This document shows positions 7,230 through 13,514 of a stretch of DNA of 33,807 bases, piece by piece. Position 1 is the first letter of the stretch. Each line of letters begins with the position of its first letter. A model generated the notes under the pieces. The model made no database searches and was not told where the DNA came from. It worked only from the letters and a program-made list of their open reading frames with translations. The translations under genes and the position numbers were made by a program. The stretch spans positions 1-33,807 of the IMG/VR virus record IMGVR_UViG_3300025102_000129. One strand, written 5' to 3'. The DNA is from a virus.

Positions 7230-9404
7230 TTAAACTCTACCAACTACTTCCTCGAAGCTAACACCAGTTCTGGTGGCAACAAAGGTAAGTGTTACGTAGT
7301 TAATTGACTTCGCAGGCTTCAGGAAGATGTCTGCTCGGAATTCATTATTATCAATAACATCAGGTGTGTTATTTGTGCTGTCGCAAACAACAAGGAATCC
7401 GAAAAGTCCTCTCTTTGCTTCAACATCACGTAGGTATGGTTCCACAATATTGCGGAAGTTTGCTCTTGTTAACTCATCGTTGAGTTCAAATAGTTGAGCC
7501 TGTGCTGCTTTTTCAAGTGCTTGCTCAATTGTAAGGAACAAACGACGAACGTTAATTCTATCGAATGCAGATGCGTAACCAAGTCCTGTCTTATCTCCAA
7601 AGAGAAGTGTTCCAGTTCCTGGTTGAGTGATAACGGAGTTAATTCTTGCAGGATAAAGCTTATCTCTTTGTGCCTTATCTGGATTGTATGCAAGTTTAAT
7701 TGCGTTATTAATAATACCACGCTGCTGACCAGCAGGTGAGAACCAAGGATATGCAACAATATTTGTGCGAGTCATTAGACCAGCGATATCTCCATTACAT
7801 GGAACGTAACGGAACTTATTGTTGAACCTATCATACATGTATTTGTATCCACTATCGAATACACAGTATGATGAAGATGATAGTGTGCTAAAGAAATCAA
7901 TGACATTAGATGTCTGTGTATCATCATTAGTTACACCAACAACATCTCCTCTATGAGGACTGATTGTTGCAACACAATCTTTTCTCTCATTTGCTACTGA
8001 AATTATATAATTTGCCTTTGCTTGTGACTCTGCTTTAGTTCCACAACCTGGACCGTTAATAATGTAATCTACTTCTACTTCATCCTTATTAGCGAACTTA
8101 CCGTAAGAAGTAATTATATCAGATAATGCTGCACTCATTCCGTTTGTGGAAGAATAATCAACACCTGCAGTCAATGTGTATGTTGCTTTACCTATTGCAG
8201 TAAAGGTTACTCCTTGTGCATTTTGACCCCATAGACCTTGTGCAGTTGTATTCTTTGTGAATCCTGCAGAGAATCCAGTTGATAATGGTGTAGTGCCCCA
8301 ATTAGCATCATCTGCAGCACTTGGGTTTGATCCAGCATATACATTATCAGAGAAATCTGCTAAGAATTGCTCATACCAGATCTTCTGTGGTGAATTGACA
8401 TCAGATACTGCATCTAATGCTTTAGAAAGATTTGTATGCTTCTCAAGGATTTGACCTTGGATGCCTGTTACATCTCCTAAATCATCAACAACTACAACAT
8501 GAATTCCGTCGTTCTTACCGTTTCTATCTAATGAATATTTGTTTGTCTTTGGCTTACCAGCAATTGATTTCCAAAATACTACTGAATTAGTTAATCCTAG
8601 AGTTTGCTGATCATACCAGTCAACTTGTGAACTAACTGTATGAGCAACACCAAGTGCTGTTCCGTTGTTCTGAATAACTCTTATGTCATCAGCAGCTCCG
8701 AATGCTGCATAATCAGTTCCTTCTGCATAATCAATCTTTGTTTCTGTTCCGTCAGTTGCGACTCTTGAAACAATCTTAACATCTACAGTTTTATTAGTAA
8801 GATTAACACCAGTGATGATTGACTTAAGGTATCCAGTGAATGCGGAAGTTGAACCTGCACCAGGAACTACAACACTATCAAGTTCAGTTGTAACACCCAT
8901 GCCAACAACAGTTGAAGCATTGATTCCACTTAAAGTAAGTGTCTGGTCTGCTGCATCATCAATAACACAAATCTTTAAGTTGTTTGCCCAAGAACCAGGA
9001 TTCTTTGCGGCATATGTAAAGTTTGTTGCTTCAGAATGATTCTGAATATAATCATCATAGTTGTCAATTCTATCAGCACCAGTCAATGTTGCTGCTGCTT
9101 GTCCAACACCTGCATTTGCATTTGCTAGAGTTGTTCCTGCAGTTCTTACAACCTTGAGAACTCCTCCGTAGGAAAGGTAAGATGATGCTGCCATCCAATA
9201 TTCATACTGAGCATCGGTAGACTTTGGTTCACCGAATACATTAATAAGGTCTTGCTCTGTAGAAATGTCTGTTGCCTCATCAACTGGTCCAATTGCAAAT
9301 GGTCCTGCAATTGCTCCAATGTTATCTAATACATTCTCAGCTCTTCCTACTGTTAAGTCAACCTCCCTGGTTAACACACCAGGAGATAATTGAGGAGTCG
9401 CCAT
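7230..9404 (-). CDS. 18: Tail sheath protein gp18
   Basis: This 724-residue protein (T4 gp18 has 659) forms the contractile sheath around the tube. The start (P-Q-L-S-P-G-V-L-T-R-E-V-D-L) and the segment I-G-A-I-A-G-P-F-A-I-G-P-V-D-E-A near 29-44 are classic. The C-terminal part carries the conserved polymerisation region, with F-L-T-I-E-Q-A-L-E-K-A near 627-637 and the final F-V-A-T-R-T-G-V-S-F-E-E-V-V-G-R-V. Residues about 90-430 are the variable outer region and account for the extra length. The ATG at 9404 is preceded by GGAG and, further up, AATAAATA. Confidence 0.97.
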   Translation of the reverse strand: MATPQLSPGVLTREVDLTVGRAENVLDNIGAIAGPFAIGPVDEATDISTEQDLINVFGEPKSTDAQYEYWMAASSYLSYGGVLKVVRTAGTTLANANAGVGQAAATLTGADRIDNYDDYIQNHSEATNFTYAAKNPGSWANNLKICVIDDAADQTLTLSGINASTVVGMGVTTELDSVVVPGAGSTSAFTGYLKSIITGVNLTNKTVDVKIVSRVATDGTETKIDYAEGTDYAAFGAADDIRVIQNNGTALGVAHTVSSQVDWYDQQTLGLTNSVVFWKSIAGKPKTNKYSLDRNGKNDGIHVVVVDDLGDVTGIQGQILEKHTNLSKALDAVSDVNSPQKIWYEQFLADFSDNVYAGSNPSAADDANWGTTPLSTGFSAGFTKNTTAQGLWGQNAQGVTFTAIGKATYTLTAGVDYSSTNGMSAALSDIITSYGKFANKDEVEVDYIINGPGCGTKAESQAKANYIISVANERKDCVATISPHRGDVVGVTNDDTQTSNVIDFFSTLSSSSYCVFDSGYKYMYDRFNNKFRYVPCNGDIAGLMTRTNIVAYPWFSPAGQQRGIINNAIKLAYNPDKAQRDKLYPARINSVITQPGTGTLLFGDKTGLGYASAFDRINVRRLFLTIEQALEKAAQAQLFELNDELTRANFRNIVEPYLRDVEAKRGLFGFLVVCDSTNNTPDVIDNNEFRADIFLKPAKSINYVTLTFVATRTGVSFEEVVGRV

Positions 9405-9439
9405 GTTCTTTTTCTCCGAGTTTATCTTTTATCTGAAAA

Positions 9440-9447
9440 TATTTATT
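9440..9447 (-). promoter_or_regulatory. Late promoter AATAAATA for gp18
   Basis: A NATAAATA element on the minus strand in the 79-base gap between the NifU-like gene and gp18, 35 bases before the gp18 ATG. The rest of this gap shows no convincing terminator. Confidence 0.72.
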
Positions 9448-9483
9448 AAAAAGGCTATTTTCGGAGGGGAAACCGTGAATGAA

Positions 9484-9771
9484 CTACAATACCTGCACAA
9501 CTCCTACCACATCTGGTATCTCCATCATCAGTTTCTTTTCTATACCCTGTTTCAAAGTCATGGTGCTCATAGCACATGATTCACACGCACCACCCAGTCT
9601 TACTCTGACATATCCAGTTTCCTCCTCTATATCTACAAGTTGAAGAGATCCACCATCTGCTTCAATATAAGGAAGAAGTTCTTCTAGAACCTTAATTACA
9701 TTTTCTTCTGTTAATTCCATGTGTGTTGCTAAGTAATGTTGTCTTTTAAGATATTCATGGTAATGATCCAT
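9484..9771 (-). CDS. NifU C-terminal domain (Nfu-type) Fe-S scaffold protein
   Basis: This 95-residue protein belongs to the NifU C-terminal (Nfu) family, which assembles or carries a 4Fe-4S cluster and passes it to target proteins in the cytoplasm. The core at 18-95 has the family hallmarks: E-L-L-P-Y-I-E-A-D-G-G-S-L-Q-L-V at 31-46 and the cluster-binding G-A-C-E-S-C at 61-66 (Cys63, Cys66), followed by S-T-M-T-L-K-Q-G-I-E. I chose the ATG at 9771 because it overlaps the gp17 stop by one base (TAATG). Alternatives are an upstream GTG at 9786 and an internal ATG at 9720, where free-standing cyanobacterial Nfu proteins would start. The position between terminase and sheath means it is probably translated with gp17. 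Confidence 0.88.
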   Translation of the reverse strand: MDHYHEYLKRQHYLATHMELTEENVIKVLEELLPYIEADGGSLQLVDIEEETGYVRVRLGGACESCAMSTMTLKQGIEKKLMMEIPDVVGVVQVL

Positions 9772-11420
9772 TACATATATTCCCACATGTAAGAACGATC
9801 TCCATATTCATCAGTATGCCACCTATCTCCTTGATCATCTACAAAACTAGTATCATCTAATCCATCTGACATGAATCCAAATGGAGCCATATCTTGTTCT
9901 ATCTGATTCTTTTGCTCATCATACAATCTTTTCCTTACATCCTGATCAGTAAGTTCCTTAAAGTAATCTTGAGCAACTAACCATGCATATATGACAAGAC
10001 ACATAGCAAGGTCATCATTACAACCTTCTTCTGCCTCAAATGAGTTGCCCTTTTGAATAAAGGTAGTCAACTCACTCATTATTTCATAATCACATGAAAG
10101 TAGTTTATCAGATTCTATTAAAGTTTTCAAGTTAAGAGAACCCACCTTCTTAACTGTTTTAGACATCTTAAGACCAAGTTGAGTTTTCTTACCAGAGAAT
10201 CCTTGACCAACAACTTGACCTGCTCTTCCTCTCATGGAACACATAAGAAGGTTTTTATATTCTAAATCATAGTTTAATATAGCAGCAACCTGATCTCCCA
10301 CATCATTTACTTCACATAAAACAAATGCATCATTATAACTTTTACCAACATCATTAATGACATTAGGGAAAAGCATTGGTTTAATATCATTATTCCTATA
10401 CTTTGCAACCACAGAATGAGGAAACTCTGTAATATCAACAACTACAAATGCAGAGAAATCTTTTCCTACTCCTCTTGCAACGTCAACAGATATAACATAA
10501 TCATGATCCTTTTGAGGATCTACATATACATCTAGTCCAGCACTTGTCTTTTCTGGTTGCTGATATATCATATTCCTCAACTTACTAGGAGCAATAAGAG
10601 TATCAACAGATCCTAAGAACTCACACTCAAACTCAATCTTAAACTGCTGTTCAGAAGTGTTAGCAATAGTCTGCTCTTTCCAAACATCATCCCTACCAGG
10701 AACTTCTGACCAATGAACATCGGTTGGTATATATTCATTCTTTCCTCTCTCTGCATCATGCCAATATCTATAGAAGTGGTTCATCCCGTGAGGGGTTGAA
10801 ACCATTATTACTTTAGTGCTTTTACCAGAAGTAATAGTAGGATAAACACTAGCAAAGAAAGAGTCAGCGATGTGATTGGGAACAAAAGCAAACTCATCCA
10901 AGAAGAGGATGTTGAAAGACATACCCCGAACAGCACTAGCACTAGTGGAAGCTGCCAAGATTTTACTACCATTTTCTAACTCCAATGAACCTTTATTCCA
11001 TGATATAATTCCTTGCTGCATCCACTTAGGAAGATTCTCATAAGCAGTCTGCAATCTACCCAGTAAGTCTCTGGCAGTTGCTGCTTTGTTAGCAAGAATA
11101 CCTATATTTACATTGTCATTAAAGACAGCATAATGTAATAAGTATGATACCGAAGTCGTAGACTTACCAGTCTGACGAGGCATCTTACATATATTGAATC
11201 TATTATCGTGGAAATTTTGTATTAATCTTTCTTGAAAATCATAAGGTTTGAAAGGAACAAGACCTTCATCCAAACTCACAATCTTTACATGATTTTTTGC
11301 AAAATATACGGGATCATTCTTACATGCCATGAACTCAAGAATTTGTTCTTTAGTAAATTCTTGTTGAACATTGGCTTTCTTTAGGAGGGGATTACCAAGA
11401 TATACTTCTTCAAGAGTCAT
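9771..11420 (-). CDS. 17: Large terminase subunit gp17
   Basis: This 549-residue DNA-packaging motor (T4 gp17 has 610) couples ATP hydrolysis to DNA translocation at the portal and cuts the concatemer. The ATPase half shows Walker A at 80-88 (M-P-R-Q-T-G-K-S-T), Walker B at 171-176 (I-L-F-L-D-E) and the coupling motif S-T-P at 208-210. The RNase H-like nuclease half shows acidic residues at Asp313 (I-S-V-D-V-A-R-G), Glu370 (L-C-E-V-N-D-V-G-D) and Asp469/470 (C-N-D-D-L-A-M). The gene starts four bases after the DUF192 gene and overlaps the NifU-like gene at TAATG. Small terminase gp16 is about 6 kb upstream instead of adjacent. Confidence 0.97.
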   Translation of the reverse strand: MTLEEVYLGNPLLKKANVQQEFTKEQILEFMACKNDPVYFAKNHVKIVSLDEGLVPFKPYDFQERLIQNFHDNRFNICKMPRQTGKSTTSVSYLLHYAVFNDNVNIGILANKAATARDLLGRLQTAYENLPKWMQQGIISWNKGSLELENGSKILAASTSASAVRGMSFNILFLDEFAFVPNHIADSFFASVYPTITSGKSTKVIMVSTPHGMNHFYRYWHDAERGKNEYIPTDVHWSEVPGRDDVWKEQTIANTSEQQFKIEFECEFLGSVDTLIAPSKLRNMIYQQPEKTSAGLDVYVDPQKDHDYVISVDVARGVGKDFSAFVVVDITEFPHSVVAKYRNNDIKPMLFPNVINDVGKSYNDAFVLCEVNDVGDQVAAILNYDLEYKNLLMCSMRGRAGQVVGQGFSGKKTQLGLKMSKTVKKVGSLNLKTLIESDKLLSCDYEIMSELTTFIQKGNSFEAEEGCNDDLAMCLVIYAWLVAQDYFKELTDQDVRKRLYDEQKNQIEQDMAPFGFMSDGLDDTSFVDDQGDRWHTDEYGDRSYMWEYM

Positions 11421-11424
11421 AATT

Positions 11425-12120
11425 TTATTCAGGTACTTGTATTAATGGATCTCCTGGTTTGTAATCTGAAATTTCATAATTCCAAAGTTTGCATCCAGGA
11501 TAAACTTTCTGGAGTTGTGTAAGAACTTCCTTCCTAGAAGGTTTCTTTATATGGGGGAAGAACATCTGTAGCATGAAGTTCTTCCCCCTCCACCTTAAAT
11601 ATGTATCTACAATCTGACCATTCCTTTTTATAGGAAGTTTCTTTGCTTCTGACATATCTTCCCATTCAAGAGACGATTTTGGAGAAACGATTGGGTCTGG
11701 TTTTATAAGATCAGTAAACTCATACTCTGTTGGTTTAAAATCAGATTTCCAATCAGAAGTGTCTATATCTTCAGTTACTTCATTATCAATAATCTTATCA
11801 CCTACATTCACATTATGTTCAGCAAACCAACCTCTATTAACTTCTAATGCATAAAGAACTTCTCCATCTGATGCAACAGGGAGAATATTGTATGGATTTA
11901 ATTCTTTGATACTTTCTATTATTCCATCTTCTTTAACAAATGCTATATCTAAAGGAATTTTGGTATCCTTCATATGAAAGAATCTTTGCTCTACTTCTTC
12001 AAATATAAAGAGCATTCCACTATCTTCTTCCAAACTTTCTCTGAACATAAGTCCCAACTTGAACTTTGTTGGGGTGTTTGGAACTTCTATATTGAGTGGA
12101 AGATTAACAGTTAAAGTCAT
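11425..12120 (-). CDS. DUF192 domain protein with phage-type C-terminal extension
   Basis: From the ATG at 12120 this is a 231-residue protein. Residues about 8-115 match DUF192: K-L-G-L-M-F-R-E-S-L near 20-29, G-M-L-F-I-F near 35-40, H-M-K-D-T-K-I-P-L-D-I-A-F-V near 49-62, and Y-A-L-E-V-N-R-G-W-F-A-E-H near 89-101. The function of DUF192 is not established. After an acidic linker, residues about 151-231 form a second block (L-P-I-K-R-N-G, Y-L-R-W-R-G-K-N-F-M-L-Q-M-F-F-P, R-K-E-V, V-Y-P-G-C-K) that I associate with marine T4-like phages but cannot name. The frame extends to a TTG at 12159, but a GATAAATA element at 12144-12151 and a GGAG sequence downstream of it favour the ATG. No signal peptide is seen, although many bacterial DUF192 proteins are exported. 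Confidence 0.82.
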   Translation of the reverse strand: MTLTVNLPLNIEVPNTPTKFKLGLMFRESLEEDSGMLFIFEEVEQRFFHMKDTKIPLDIAFVKEDGIIESIKELNPYNILPVASDGEVLYALEVNRGWFAEHNVNVGDKIIDNEVTEDIDTSDWKSDFKPTEYEFTDLIKPDPIVSPKSSLEWEDMSEAKKLPIKRNGQIVDTYLRWRGKNFMLQMFFPHIKKPSRKEVLTQLQKVYPGCKLWNYEISDYKPGDPLIQVPE

Positions 12121-12143
12121 TGTAGAACACAGGTCTCCAACAA

Positions 12144-12151
12144 TATTTATC
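12144..12151 (-). promoter_or_regulatory. Late promoter GATAAATA for DUF192 gene and gp17
   Basis: A NATAAATA element on the minus strand 23 bases before the ATG at 12120. It overlaps the Ycf35 stop codon and argues against the TTG start at 12159, which would lie ahead of the element. Confidence 0.7.
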
Positions 12152-12533
12152 AGACCCAACGTGTTGCAACTATTTCTACATTATTATCTACATTTCTTTT
12201 CTTACTTTCCATCTCAAATCCTTCTCTTTCAATCTCTCTTGCTATTAATTCTATAGCATATTCTTGTGTTATTTTTTCAACCATTCTCTGTGGTGGAGTA
12301 GGATGTTTCCACGTTTGTATATCAGTTACTAACTCATAATTTCTTGTTTGTTTATTTAAACGAAATCCAATATCAGTTCCTAAAGTAATATCACACATTA
12401 CTTTTGCATGGTCATGTCCAACAGGATTTTCCAATTCCTGATTGACATCTACAGGAAGTCCCATTGTTAATAATGCTTTTAACAGGATTTCCTTTTCTCT
12501 TAGTTTAGTCTTGATGGTGCTGAAGTGTGACAT
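12150..12533 (-). CDS. ycf35: Ycf35-family (DUF1257) protein
   Basis: This 127-residue protein begins M-S-H-F-S-T-I-K-T-K-L, the signature start of Ycf35, a family encoded in cyanobacteria and some algal plastids whose function is unknown. The full family layout is present: K-E-I-L-L-K-A-L-L-T-M-G near 14-25, a central beta-rich part with D-I-G-F-R-L-N near 56-62 and Y-E-L-V-T-D near 68-73, then Q-E-Y-A-I-E-L-I-A-R-E-I-E-R-E-G-F near 90-106. The frame extends upstream to 12608, but homology sets the start at the ATG at 12533. It overlaps the end of the DUF2997 gene by 29 bases, so the two are probably translated together. I infer acquisition from a cyanobacterial host. The family identification is strong. 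Confidence 0.9.
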   Translation of the reverse strand: MSHFSTIKTKLREKEILLKALLTMGLPVDVNQELENPVGHDHAKVMCDITLGTDIGFRLNKQTRNYELVTDIQTWKHPTPPQRMVEKITQEYAIELIAREIEREGFEMESKKRNVDNNVEIVATRWV

Positions 12534-12711
12534 TTTCTTGTGTAGTATTAGTTTGGTAGAATTCTGGTTTCTTTTCTCTATAAGAGATTTCTCCCAGTGT
12601 TTCCTCAATTTTTTTGGTCAGTTCTTGACAACTATCGCCAATGATACCGATAACTTCTTCAGTTACAGTACCATCTTGGCGAATAGTAAATTTAAGTTTT
12701 TGTTGTGCCAT
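12505..12711 (-). CDS. DUF2997 family small protein
   Basis: This 68-residue protein has the DUF2997 pattern: a beta strand K-L-K-F-T-I-R-Q-D-G-T-V at 5-16, then E-V-I-G-I-I-G-D-S-C-Q-E-L-T at 19-32 with a single Cys, and a helix leading to E-T-L-G-E-I. As I recall, cyanobacterial DUF2997 genes commonly lie beside ycf35, which is exactly the arrangement here. The last residues (about 47-68, rich in Q, T and N) run beyond the family core and overlap the start of ycf35. No function is known. The ATG at 12711 lies behind an AATAAATA element, which makes this the first gene of a short late unit. Confidence 0.82.
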   Translation of the reverse strand: MAQQKLKFTIRQDGTVTEEVIGIIGDSCQELTKKIEETLGEISYREKKPEFYQTNTTQENVTLQHHQD

Positions 12712-12733
12712 TTGTTACATAATAAGGTTAATC

Positions 12734-12741
12734 TATTTATT
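12734..12741 (-). promoter_or_regulatory. Late promoter AATAAATA for DUF2997-ycf35
   Basis: A NATAAATA element on the minus strand 22 bases before the DUF2997 ATG. It overlaps the last codons of the Gly/Asn-rich gene. Confidence 0.72.
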
Positions 12742-13021
12742 CTCCCCCTCCACCGCCATTCCCACCACCATTACCACCGTTACCGCCATTAGCACCACCG
12801 TTACCAGCTCCATTACCATTACCTCCATTAGAGTTGCCATTGCCGTTACCATTACCATTTTTATTATCATCGTCATTATCCTGTGCCAAATATCCACTTC
12901 TACCTACATGATATCCACGAGGGATCTTCTTACATTTCTTATCTTGAAAACACCAATATTGTCCATTGGGACATGACTTTGCCTCTTGTGCTTCACTTAC
13001 AAATTGAGAGAATTTTTTCAT
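12737..13021 (-). CDS. Gly/Asn-rich protein with a capsid-targeting-like N terminus
   Basis: A 94-residue protein in three parts. Residues 1-11 read M-K-K-F-S-Q-F-V-S-E-A, which resembles the T4 capsid-targeting sequence M-K-T-Y-Q-E-F-I-A-E-A of internal head proteins; there gp21 cuts after the Glu. Residues 16-45 hold Cys17, Cys24 and Cys30 in a compact basic segment (S-C-P-N-G-Q-Y-W-C, then K-K-C-K-K-I-P-R-G-Y-H-V-G-R). After an acidic Asp stretch, residues 54-93 are almost only Gly and Asn. The ATG overlaps the stop of the 56-residue gene upstream (ATGA). The likely role is a packaged internal protein or a minor virion protein; the first is inference from the N terminus. It is not a family I can name. 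Confidence 0.75.
   Translation of the reverse strand: MKKFSQFVSEAQEAKSCPNGQYWCFQDKKCKKIPRGYHVGRSGYLAQDNDDDNKNGNGNGNGNSNGGNGNGAGNGGANGGNGGNGGGNGGGGGE
12743..12862 (-). repeat. Low-complexity Gly/Asn codon repeat
   Basis: About 40 codons of irregular GGT, GGC, GGA, AAT and AAC triplets encode the Gly/Asn tail of the 94-residue protein. The repeat could vary in length between related phages by slippage. Confidence 0.8.
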
Positions 13022-13188
13022 AGTCCTATGATTGTTAGTGGATCTGAGGTGACAGTTGCAATACCAGTTGCACTCAATTTAACTCTATTGCTTTGGAAGT
13101 TTAGTTCACTCATGTTACCAAGGCTGGTTCCATCACTAGCAATACCTACTTGCCCAGAACCATTAATTTGACTTAATAGTCTAGGCAT
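13018..13188 (-). CDS. Small 56-residue ORF between structural genes
   Basis: A complete frame of 56 codons runs from an ATG at 13188 to a TGA at 13020-13018 and fills what would otherwise be a 159-base gap in a tightly packed unit. Its ATG overlaps the end of the 110-residue gene by 8 bases, and its TGA overlaps the ATG of the next gene (ATGA); both are signs of a real coupled gene. The protein starts M-P-R-L-L-S-Q-I-N-G-S-G-Q-V-G-I-A and continues with short beta-strand-like segments (L-N-F-Q-S-N-R-V-K-L, A-T-G-I-A-T-V). The composition, rich in S, G, T, N and L, resembles the fibre proteins nearby. No family is recognised; a minor virion component is a guess. Confidence 0.7.
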   Translation of the reverse strand: MPRLLSQINGSGQVGIASDGTSLGNMSELNFQSNRVKLSATGIATVTSDPLTIIGL

Positions 13189-13513
13189 TTGCAGTCTCCA
13201 ATACAGAAAGAAGAACTTTTAATGTGCTATTAGCACCTGCTTCTGCAATAACAGAATCACTTGTTTCTAATACTAACTTTCCATCCAAAGGAATGTAAGC
13301 ATCAGCAACAGGAACACTTGCTCCTTTAATAATTTCTGTTGTAGTGCTACTTCTCCTATGTGACATTGTAAGAGTAGTTGCTGCTGCAGCATAGTTGGTT
13401 ACATGTGCATAAAGAATGATCCCAGTATATCCTGTGGGTGCAGTATATACAACTTGACTGGAAGTAGTCAATTCTATAGTGACTGTTTTAAATCTGTTGA
13501 GTGCGAGTGCCAT
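13181..13513 (-). CDS. Small beta-rich virion-type protein
   Basis: This 110-residue protein is predicted to be all beta: V-T-I-E-L-T-T-S-S-Q-V-V-Y-T-A-P-T-G-Y-T-G-I-I-L-Y-A near 11-36, then Y-I-P-L-D-G-K-L-V-L-E-T-S-D-S-V near 73-88, then L-K-V-L-L-S-V-L-E near 98-106. The Y-T-A-P-T-G turn followed by hydrophobic strands recalls small jelly-roll or sandwich proteins found next to phage fibre genes. Its start lies two bases after the stop of the 1275-residue fibre-like gene, so the two may work together, for example as a fibre cap or attachment protein. That role is inference, and no named family is recognised. Confidence 0.75.
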   Translation of the reverse strand: MALALNRFKTVTIELTTSSQVVYTAPTGYTGIILYAHVTNYAAAATTLTMSHRRSSTTTEIIKGASVPVADAYIPLDGKLVLETSDSVIAEAGANSTLKVLLSVLETANA

Positions 13514-13514
13514 A

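Noticed and set aside
9448-9483. Possible terminator after the NifU-like gene
   Set aside because: Only a 3-bp C-G-G/C-C-G pairing is seen before the T run, which is too weak to support a terminator.
12121-12159. Longer DUF192 protein starting at TTG 12159
   Set aside because: The late promoter element lies within this extension and the DUF192 homology starts after the ATG at 12120.
12534-12608. Longer Ycf35 protein starting at 12608
   Set aside because: The family start M-S-H-F-S-T-I lies at 12533, and the upstream part is the DUF2997 gene read in another frame.
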